A stretch of DNA of 5,375 nucleotides from the NCBI GenBank assembly GCA_017516785.1, contig JAFXAV010000031.1, positions 1 to 5,375 on the forward strand, in the 5' to 3' direction. The notes beneath the pieces are model-generated. The model was not told the DNA's origin. It made no database searches and worked only from the letters and a program-made list of their open reading frames with translations. The stretch is from Oscillospiraceae bacterium. Its GTDB lineage: Bacteria; Bacillota_A; Clostridia; Oscillospirales; Oscillospiraceae. Within the stretch, counting starts at the first letter, position 1. Each line of letters starts with the position of its first letter. Of the stretch, positions 1 to 4,356 are shown one piece after another. A program made the translations under genes and the position numbers.

Positions 1-308
1 ACCTGTGGTTCGACCCCCTGTTCCTGGTTGTCAAGGGCATGCAGGACAAGCAGATGGAAGTTCTGGAAGCCATCAAGATGTTCTCCGACAAGGGCCTGAA
101 GTCCACCGGTGGTCTGTCCAACAACTCCAACGGCGCTCCCAAGGAAGTCCGTCCCATCATGGACGCAACTCTGGTTGCAATGTGCATGATGCAGGGCCTG
201 ACCTCCGCCATCGTCAACCCCAACGACCGCCGTCTGATGGAGACCATCAAGTCCTGCGACATCTTCAAGAACCACGTCCTGTACTCCGACTCCTACCTGG
301 ATCTGTAA
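1..308 (+). CDS. acsE: Methyltetrahydrofolate:corrinoid/iron-sulfur protein methyltransferase, C-terminal part (5' truncated by window)
   Basis: This is the last 101 codons of a gene that begins before the window (first full codon at 3, TAA at 306-308). In the Wood-Ljungdahl pathway AcsE is a cytoplasmic pterin-binding TIM-barrel enzyme that transfers the methyl group of 5-methyltetrahydrofolate to the cobalt of the corrinoid/iron-sulfur protein. The visible part matches the family's C-terminal end: DPLFLVVKG, then a helix with EVLEAIK, then GLSNNS (codons 111-128), a conserved RP, and a final YSDSYL block. The Asn of GLSN (codon 120-122) corresponds to Asn199 of the Moorella thermoacetica enzyme, a known active-site residue contacting the methyl-folate. 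The tail after DSYL is a few residues shorter than in Moorella. Codon use is strongly biased to C- and G-ending codons, as expected of an abundant enzyme. A strong terminator follows, so this is probably the last gene of its transcript. The assignment is from recalled family sequence, not a search. Confidence 0.9.
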   Translation, partial: LWFDPLFLVVKGMQDKQMEVLEAIKMFSDKGLKSTGGLSNNSNGAPKEVRPIMDATLVAMCMMQGLTSAIVNPNDRRLMETIKSCDIFKNHVLYSDSYLDL

Positions 309-323
309 GTCGGCAAGGCCGAC
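309..323 (+). other. Small hairpin directly after acsE stop
   Basis: GTCGGC-AAG-GCCGAC forms a perfect 6-bp stem with a 3-base loop starting at the base after the acsE stop codon. No T-run follows, so it is not a terminator by itself. It may protect the mRNA 3' end or may be chance in GC-rich DNA. The rest of 324-415 shows no gene and no clear signal. Confidence 0.3.
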
Positions 324-415
324 AGCTGATGCGTGCTCGGTGCGGCGGGTTTCGTAACTGCCCTGCGCCGCTCGGTATCGGTACATGGTACAATGTGTAA
401 TTGAATAAATTCCGG

Positions 416-454
416 TGACCGGGAGGAAATTTTCCTCCCGGTCATTTTTATTTT
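416..454 (+). terminator. Strong intrinsic terminator after acsE
   Basis: A perfect 14-bp inverted repeat (416-429 TGACCGGGAGGAAA with 431-444) has a single central base and is followed at once by TTTTTATTTT (445-454). It ends the acsE transcript 108 bases after the stop codon and separates it from the next promoter, which starts only 11 bases further on. Confidence 0.92.
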
Positions 455-464
455 GCGAAATGGA

Positions 465-493
465 TTGCCAATAGGGGAAATCTTTTGTATAAT
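465..493 (+). promoter_or_regulatory. Sigma-70-type promoter for the PH-domain protein gene
   Basis: TTGCCA (465-470) and a consensus TATAAT (488-493) are separated by exactly 17 bases. Transcription would start near 500, leaving a leader of about 30 bases before the ATG at 533. Lying just after the acsE terminator, it begins a new transcript that may also serve the gene at 1052 and, if there is read-through of the hairpin repeats, acsB. Confidence 0.8.
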
Positions 494-532
494 TACGTTG
501 TGACACTATACCCACTGGAAAGGAAATGCAGC

Positions 533-952
533 ATGCCATCCTGGCAGGAACTATTGGCGGCAGCTCTGGCGGTTATGCTGGTGCTGGCCATCCGGTCCTC
601 TGTTCGAAGGAACCGGGACCGAAAAATGAGAGAGAAACTCCGGAAGCTGGAACTGGTGCTCCAGCCCCGGGAGACGATAAAAGTGATCTGCCCCCAGAAG
701 AAGGGTAGAACCATTCTGACAAGCAAGCGGATCCTCTTTGAAACATCCCAGGGCTTTACGGCGGTGCCCATTAAGACCATAAAAAAAGTCCAGGGAAACA
801 ACGAAAAAGGAAACCGCACCACCTCCATCCCCAAAATGGTGAGCCTTGTCATCAAAGCGGAGCAGGAGTATGAAATCAAAAACGACTGCCCGGAATTTGA
901 GGAGTTTGCAAAGCAGCTGATCAAGAAAACAACAAAGAAAAAGAAAACATGA
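533..952 (+). CDS. Membrane-anchored small protein with probable bacterial PH-like domain
   Basis: This 139-residue protein of unknown function has one N-terminal hydrophobic segment (about residues 6-20, LLAAALAVMLVLAI), a very basic stretch (21-38) that places the rest in the cytoplasm, a compact beta-rich domain (about 40-131), and a Lys-rich tail (KKTTKKKKT). The pattern E-x-I-K-V-I, G-R-T-I-L-T-S-K-R-I-L-F-E, F-x-A-V-P-I-K-T-I-K-K-V resembles bacterial PH/GRAM-like (YokE-type) domains, where a strand carrying LTxKRxxF is followed by a strand carrying the 'vPi..I..v' motif. This is a pattern-level call. ATG 533 is chosen because AGGAA (521-525) lies 7 bases upstream; the in-frame TTG at 485 overlaps the -10 box and cannot be transcribed from this promoter. 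AAA is common for Lys, unlike in acsE and acsB, suggesting lower expression or separate origin. Hairpin repeat copy 1 starts 4 bases after the stop. Confidence 0.82.
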   Translation: MPSWQELLAAALAVMLVLAIRSSVRRNRDRKMREKLRKLELVLQPRETIKVICPQKKGRTILTSKRILFETSQGFTAVPIKTIKKVQGNNEKGNRTTSIPKMVSLVIKAEQEYEIKNDCPEFEEFAKQLIKKTTKKKKT

Positions 953-956
953 CAGC

Positions 957-1031
957 AGGGCGGCTTGCCCGCAAGCCGCCGCTGGATGCTGATCGTGTTT
1001 TGCGGCGGGCTGAGGGCAGCCCGCCCTACAG
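957..1031 (+). repeat. 75-bp hairpin repeat, copy 1
   Basis: This copy is identical over all 75 bases to 1504-1578, in the same orientation, 547 bases away. It contains two perfect hairpins: a 10-bp stem (GGCGGCTTGC 959-968 with 971-980) and a 9-bp stem (GGCGGGCTG 1004-1012 with 1017-1025, loop AGGG). The ends AGGGCGG and CCGCCCT are also inverted repeats. It fills almost the whole gap between the gene ending at 952 and the ribosome binding site of the next gene. It looks like a dispersed intergenic palindromic element (REP or MITE-like). It could also stabilise mRNA ends or weaken transcription; there is no T-run. Confidence 0.9.
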
Positions 1032-1035
1032 AGGC

Positions 1036-1044
1036 AAGGAGGGG
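1036..1044 (+). promoter_or_regulatory. Ribosome binding site that decides the start of the 1052 gene
   Basis: AAGGAGGGG lies just outside the right end of repeat copy 1. Its GGAGG core is 9 bases from ATG 1052 but only 3 bases from the in-frame ATG at 1046, so 1052 is the better start. Confidence 0.7.
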
Positions 1045-1051
1045 AATGGCA

Positions 1052-1486
1052 ATGTCCCGGAAAAAGAAAGCCCTGGCTGTCCTGGCGGTTCTGCTGATTC
1101 TGCTGATTCTGCTGTGCGATTATCTGTACTGGACGGCGCCCCTTTCTCTGGAAAAGCAGATGCCGGAGGAGATCTTTGACAGTACGAAGCTCCAGCTGTT
1201 TTACTACGATGAATTCTTCGACTCGGAGGAGATTCCGGTGGAGGAAGCGGACTTGCAGACGGTGCTGGATGGGGTGGCCCAGACGGAAGTGACCCGCAAG
1301 CCGAAATTCGGCACCATGAGCCAGTCCTTTTTCTACCTGTACTTCTATTATTACGACGGATATACCAGGGTGATGGTGGAGGAAAACGGGGAGATCATCG
1401 TGACACCGGATCACCTCAAAGACAGAAATCTCTATTTTGACGGTGGAGAAGAACTCTACCGGGCCCTGTTGGCACTTGCTCAATAA
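1052..1486 (+). CDS. Small signal-anchored extracytoplasmic protein of unknown function
   Basis: I do not recognise this 144-residue protein. It begins MSRKKK, followed by a long hydrophobic run (about residues 7-22, ALAVLAVLLILLILLC) typical of a signal peptide or membrane anchor; the rest should lie outside the membrane. Cys22 follows LILL, but the residue just before it is Leu rather than Gly/Ala/Ser, so a lipoprotein lipobox is doubtful. The outer part is acidic and aromatic-rich, with a strand-like FFYLYFYYYDGYTRVMVEENG (residues about 93-113) that looks like a beta hairpin. The start at 1052 fits the ribosome binding site best; in-frame translation can extend back through the repeat to a TTG at 965, but this has no ribosome binding site of its own. 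No promoter is visible in the 99 bases before it, so it is probably cotranscribed with the gene at 533. Identical 75-bp repeats lie on both sides of it. Confidence 0.78.
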   Translation: MSRKKKALAVLAVLLILLILLCDYLYWTAPLSLEKQMPEEIFDSTKLQLFYYDEFFDSEEIPVEEADLQTVLDGVAQTEVTRKPKFGTMSQSFFYLYFYYYDGYTRVMVEENGEIIVTPDHLKDRNLYFDGGEELYRALLALAQ

Positions 1487-1503
1487 ATTGCCTGTCCCCC
1501 AGT

Positions 1504-1578
1504 AGGGCGGCTTGCCCGCAAGCCGCCGCTGGATGCTGATCGTGTTTTGCGGCGGGCTGAGGGCAGCCCGCCCTACAG
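1504..1578 (+). repeat. 75-bp hairpin repeat, copy 2
   Basis: An exact direct copy of 957-1031. Stems are at 1506-1515/1518-1527 and 1551-1559/1564-1572. Here the terminal inverted repeat extends to 9 bp (GTAGGGCGG 1502-1510 with CCGCCCTAC 1568-1576), whereas copy 1 has a mismatch at its left end, so copy 2 may be nearer the ancestral form. It begins 17 bases after the stop of the 1052 gene and ends 77 bases before the acsB start. The remainder of that gap (1579-1640) is AT-rich and shows no good promoter. Confidence 0.9.
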
Positions 1579-1640
1579 GGGTAAAAAACGTATATTCAGC
1601 CGAAATGGCTCTATATAAAATTATGTTAACCAAGAAAATT

Positions 1641-1646
1641 GGGAGG
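1641..1646 (+). promoter_or_regulatory. Ribosome binding site of acsB
   Basis: GGGAGG lies 9 bases before ATG 1656. In-frame ATGs upstream at 1605 and 1623 have no such site, which fixes the acsB start at 1656. Confidence 0.8.
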
Positions 1647-1655
1647 AATTACTTT

Positions 1656-3782
1656 ATGAGCGTATTAACTGACCTGATTTATGGTGGATCCAATGCCGTT
1701 GCCGGTCTGACGGAAAATGCCGTCAATGAGGCCATTGAAAAGTTCGGCGCAGAGAAGGAAATTGCCTTCCCTGATACTGCTTATTATTTCCCCACCATTT
1801 ACGCCGCTACCGGCGTGAAGGTGAAGACCCTGGGCGACCTGCCCGCCTGCGTGGGCGTGCTGAAGAGCCTGATCACCAATCAGGAGGATCTGGGCCAGGC
1901 GCTGAACGCCGGTCTGGCTACCGCTGTTGGCGCGGAGATCATTGAGGGCCTGAAATATCTGGAGGGCGGCGATCCCTATGAGAAGGAAACCGGCATCGGC
2001 TTCGTTCCCGATCCCATCATCCGCAGCCTGGGTGTTCCCCTGGTTACCGGCGATATCCCCGGTGTGGCTGTCGTTCTGGGCAAGGCTGAGAATGCTGCTG
2101 ACGTGGTGAGCGTTGTCAAGGATTACCAGTCCAAGGGCATCATGACCTTTATGGTGGGCGATGTCATCGAGCAGTGCATGGACGGCGGCGTGAAGATGGG
2201 TCTGGAATTCCGTGTCATTCCTCTGGGCCATGATGTGACCTCCGTGATCCATGTGGTCACTGTTGCCATCCGTGCGGCCCTGATCTTCGGCAACATCCAG
2301 CCCGGCAACCTGGCCGGTCTGCTGGAATACACCAAGAACAGAGTTCCCGCTTTCGTCAACACCTTCGGCGCCATTGATGCCGTGGTGGTTTCTGCCGGTG
2401 CCGGTGCCATTGCCCTGGGCTTCCCTGTGGTGGTGGACATCGATCTGGGCGAGAATCAGGTTCCCGGTGCGCTGGAATCCGTCTGCGACCATGCGGAGAC
2501 TGTGAAGAAGTCTCTGGAGCTGCGCTCCATCAAGATCAAGGTGAAGGAGCTGCCCATTCCCGTGGCATTTGCCGCTGCCTTCGAGGGTGAGATCATCCGC
2601 AAGAGCGATATGCACAACGAGTTCTGGTCCGCCAAGAACCCCACTGCCGAGCTGGTGGTGATGCGGGAGATGGGCGAGATCGAGGATCACAAGATCACCA
2701 TCGTCGGCCCCGATCTGGCGGATGCCAAGGAGCTGGCTCTGGCAACCTATGTGGAAGTGGCCGGAAAGAAGATGCAGGTGGACTTCGAGTCCGTTATCGA
2801 GAGAAAGTTCCACGCCTGGTTCAACTACATGGAGGGTGTCATGCACACCGGCCAGCGCAATCAGGTCCGTGTCCGTGTTTCCAACTCCGCCTTTGAGGCA
2901 GGCCTGCGGCTCCAGCACTTTGCGGAGGTGCTGTACGTCATGATCATGGACGAGTTCGACGCAGTTGTGGATAAGTGCCAGATCACCCTGATCACCGATG
3001 CGGTGGAGGCAGGCAAGTTCCGGGACGAGGTGGCAATGCCCCGCTATACTGCCCGTGACGAGCGTCTGGACTCCATGACCGACGAGTCCGTTGACCGCTA
3101 CTATACCTGCATCCTGTGCCAGTCTTTCGCACCCGCCCACTGCTGCGTGGTCACTCCCGAGCGTCTGGGCCTGTGCGGTGCCGTGTCCTGGCTGGATGCC
3201 AAGGCCACCAATGAGCTGGACCCCAACGGCCCCTGCCAGCCCATCTTCAAGGAGGGCTGCACCGACGAGCGCACCGGCCGCTTCGCATCCGTGGACAAGG
3301 CCATCTTCGACTCCACCCACGGCGCCGTGGAATCCGTCACCCTGTACTCCATCCTGGAGGATCCCATGACCTCCTGCGGCTGCTTCGAGTGCATCTGCGG
3401 CATCGAGCCCATGTCCGGCGGCTTCGTCATCGTCAACCGGGAGTTCCCCGGCATGACCCCCGCAGGCATGACCTTCGGTGAGCTAGCCTCCTGCACCGGC
3501 GGCGGCGTTCAGACCCCCGGCTACATGGGTCACGGCCGTCACTTCATCTCCTCCAAGAAGTTCATCGCCGCCGAGGGCGGCATCGAGCGCATCGTCTGGA
3601 TGCCCAAGGAGCTGAAGGATGATGTGGCCGAGCGCCTGAACAAGACCGCCAAGGAGCTCTACGGCATTGAGAATTTCGTCGACTACATTGCCGACGAGAC
3701 CATCACCGCCGATCCCGAGGAGCTGCTGAACTGGCTCACCGAGAAGAATCACCCCGTCCTGGGCCTGGAGCCTCTGCTGTAA
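1656..3782 (+). CDS. acsB: Acetyl-CoA synthase (CO dehydrogenase/acetyl-CoA synthase complex, ACS subunit)
   Basis: This 708-residue cytoplasmic enzyme carries out the last step of the Wood-Ljungdahl pathway: it condenses CO, the methyl group from the corrinoid/Fe-S protein and CoA to acetyl-CoA. All A-cluster ligands are visible. Cys485, Cys488, Cys497 and Cys507 in the block CILCQSFAPAHCC...GLCG hold the 4Fe-4S cluster, and Cys574-Gly575-Cys576 in TSCGCFE holds the two Ni atoms. They match Moorella Cys506/509/518/528 and Cys595-Gly596-Cys597 with a constant offset of 21. The N-terminal part (about 1-290, with PDTAYYFP) would form the CO dehydrogenase-contacting domain, the middle (about 291-480) contains HTGQRN at 397-402, and the rest is the A-cluster domain. 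The Moorella enzyme has 729 residues; the 21-residue difference lies at the N-terminus. Cys496 beside ligand Cys497 is an extra cysteine (Val in Moorella). Codon use is strongly biased (Lys almost always AAG). The CO dehydrogenase subunit gene is not adjacent in this window. Confidence 0.97.
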   Translation: MSVLTDLIYGGSNAVAGLTENAVNEAIEKFGAEKEIAFPDTAYYFPTIYAATGVKVKTLGDLPACVGVLKSLITNQEDLGQALNAGLATAVGAEIIEGLKYLEGGDPYEKETGIGFVPDPIIRSLGVPLVTGDIPGVAVVLGKAENAADVVSVVKDYQSKGIMTFMVGDVIEQCMDGGVKMGLEFRVIPLGHDVTSVIHVVTVAIRAALIFGNIQPGNLAGLLEYTKNRVPAFVNTFGAIDAVVVSAGAGAIALGFPVVVDIDLGENQVPGALESVCDHAETVKKSLELRSIKIKVKELPIPVAFAAAFEGEIIRKSDMHNEFWSAKNPTAELVVMREMGEIEDHKITIVGPDLADAKELALATYVEVAGKKMQVDFESVIERKFHAWFNYMEGVMHTGQRNQVRVRVSNSAFEAGLRLQHFAEVLYVMIMDEFDAVVDKCQITLITDAVEAGKFRDEVAMPRYTARDERLDSMTDESVDRYYTCILCQSFAPAHCCVVTPERLGLCGAVSWLDAKATNELDPNGPCQPIFKEGCTDERTGRFASVDKAIFDSTHGAVESVTLYSILEDPMTSCGCFECICGIEPMSGGFVIVNREFPGMTPAGMTFGELASCTGGGVQTPGYMGHGRHFISSKKFIAAEGGIERIVWMPKELKDDVAERLNKTAKELYGIENFVDYIADETITADPEELLNWLTEKNHPVLGLEPLL

Positions 3783-3793
3783 GTACATAACCG

Positions 3794-3828
3794 AGGGCCC
3801 GCTGCATGTTCGCAGCGGGCCCTTATTG
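3794..3828 (+). terminator. Intrinsic terminator after acsB
   Basis: A perfect 12-bp stem (AGGGCCCGCTGC 3794-3805 with 3812-3823, loop ATGTTC) lies 11 bases after the acsB stop. The T-run after it is short (TTATTG), so termination may be incomplete, but the stem is very GC-rich. Confidence 0.75.
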
Positions 3829-3843
3829 AATGATGAAAAACGG

Positions 3844-3871
3844 TTGAATTTTTCGAAAAATGTGCGATAAT
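3844..3871 (+). promoter_or_regulatory. Promoter of the 40-residue protein gene
   Basis: TTGAAT (3844-3849) and GATAAT (3866-3871) are 16 bases apart, and TG one base before the -10 box (3863-3864) gives an extended -10. The spacer carries a perfect 12-base palindrome TTTTTCGAAAAA (3849-3860), which could bind a regulator or simply be AT-rich DNA. The leader to ATG 3901 is about 22 bases. Confidence 0.7.
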
Positions 3872-3900
3872 GGGATCAGAAAACACAAGGAGGTCGTGCC

Positions 3901-4023
3901 ATGAAGAATATCCGGGAGATCCTGAAGCGTTTTTCCGATGCCATGGGAGATGTATTTACCAATGTTCTGCTGGGGTTGCTGCTGATGGCCCTAGGCTACG
4001 GCCTTCTCTCCCTGTTCGGATAA
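3901..4023 (+). CDS. 40-residue single-pass membrane protein, unknown function
   Basis: This is a short gene with strong signals: AAGGAGG at 3887-3893, 7 bases before ATG 3901, and its own promoter. The product begins with an amphipathic, charged stretch (MKNIREILKRFSDAMGD, residues 1-17) and ends with a hydrophobic helix (about 18-39, NVLLGLLLMALGYGLLSLFG), with almost nothing after it. It should insert in the membrane with the N-terminus in the cytoplasm. I do not recognise a family. Its size and hydrophobicity are compatible with a small membrane regulator or with a type I toxin-like peptide, but no antisense RNA gene is evident and the C-terminus has no charged tail. A longer reading frame (3870-4277) overlaps it in another frame, but it has no ribosome binding site and runs through the palindromic element. 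Confidence 0.72.
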   Translation: MKNIREILKRFSDAMGDVFTNVLLGLLLMALGYGLLSLFG

Positions 4024-4073
4024 AGCCAAAGCGCACCACGGGTGTACTTAAGAGCCCCATTTCGAGAAGCACC

Positions 4074-4212
4074 TGTAGGGGCGGGACATCGGCCCGCCCG
4101 CCGCAAATCAGTGATTTGCGGTTTTCTCGAAGGGAAACAATTATTTTTCGCCTGACGGCGCATGCATTTTGCAATGCAAAATGCCGGGCGGGCAAATGTC
4201 CCGCCCCCTACA
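4074..4212. mobile_element. MITE-like palindromic element, 139 bp
   Basis: The left end (4074-4100) starts TGTAGGGGCGGGACAT and the right end (4185-4212) is its near-perfect reverse complement, ending ATGTCCCGCCCCCTACA. Over 28 aligned positions there are 2 mismatches and 1 gap. Two inner hairpins follow symmetrically: CCGCAAATCA (4101-4110) with 4112-4121, and GCATTTTGCA (4164-4173) with 4175-4184, each with a 10-bp stem and a one-base centre. There is no coding capacity. The structure fits a miniature inverted-repeat element moved in trans by a transposase that is not in the window. No clear target-site duplication directly abuts the ends. It occupies most of the 333-bp gene-free gap at 4024-4356. 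Confidence 0.78.
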
Positions 4213-4232
4213 GACCTCTTGTATACACGCAG

Positions 4233-4263
4233 AGCGCACCCAGCCGGGTGCGCTTTCTTAATT
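4233..4263 (+). terminator. Intrinsic terminator between the 40-residue protein gene and the last gene
   Basis: AGCGCACCC (4233-4241) pairs perfectly with GGGTGCGCT (4246-4254) around the loop AGCC, followed by TTCTTAATTTCTT. It lies about 210 bases after the stop of the 40-residue gene, beyond the palindromic element. A partial copy of the same sequence occurs at 4028-4045, right after that stop. Confidence 0.8.
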
Positions 4264-4294
4264 TCTTAAAATTCTGAATTGTAACCGTTTGTGG

Positions 4295-4323
4295 TTGAAA
4301 TCCGTCGAAAAAAAGGGTATCAT
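4295..4323 (+). promoter_or_regulatory. Sigma-70-type promoter of the last gene
   Basis: TTGAAA (4295-4300) and TATCAT (4318-4323) are separated by 17 bases, giving a leader of about 27 bases to ATG 4357. Like the promoter at 3844, it has GGTTGAA followed 5-6 bases later by CGAAAAA. Confidence 0.75.
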
Positions 4324-4356
4324 TTAAGGAGCATTTCAGGAAAAGGAGGGCCTGCC

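Noticed and set aside
372..394. Promoter-like TACAAT at 389-394
   Set aside because: No -35 box is found at the right distance, and a strong terminator follows at 416, so a transcript would be very short.
957..1578. CRISPR array
   Set aside because: There are only two repeat copies, 75 bp long, and the 472-bp interval between them is a gene, not a spacer.
551..1633. Minus-strand open frame of 360 codons spanning two small genes and both repeats
   Set aside because: It crosses both 75-bp repeats and gives Gln-rich low-complexity sequence. The + strand genes have good ribosome binding sites and sensible protein features.
1591..1640. Possible acsB promoter around TATATAAAAT (1612-1621)
   Set aside because: The -10-like sequence is AT-rich, but no -35-like hexamer lies 16-18 bases upstream.
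1512..1655. N-terminal extension of acsB back into repeat copy 2 (and likewise 965-1051 for the gene at 1052)
   Set aside because: The 75-bp repeat is open in the frame of both downstream genes, so both could appear to share an identical leader peptide of about 22 residues. The TTG starts have no ribosome binding site, while 1656 and 1052 have good ones. It is a repeat artefact.
1665..3320. Long minus-strand open frame (551 codons) opposite acsB
   Set aside because: It is a shadow of acsB's biased codon use. The translation is low-complexity (rich in His, Gly, Leu), and the + strand protein has all AcsB catalytic residues.
3870..4277. Open frame of 135 codons overlapping the 40-residue gene
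   Set aside because: It has no ribosome binding site, begins inside the promoter region and runs through the palindromic element and terminator. The translation looks like non-coding DNA.
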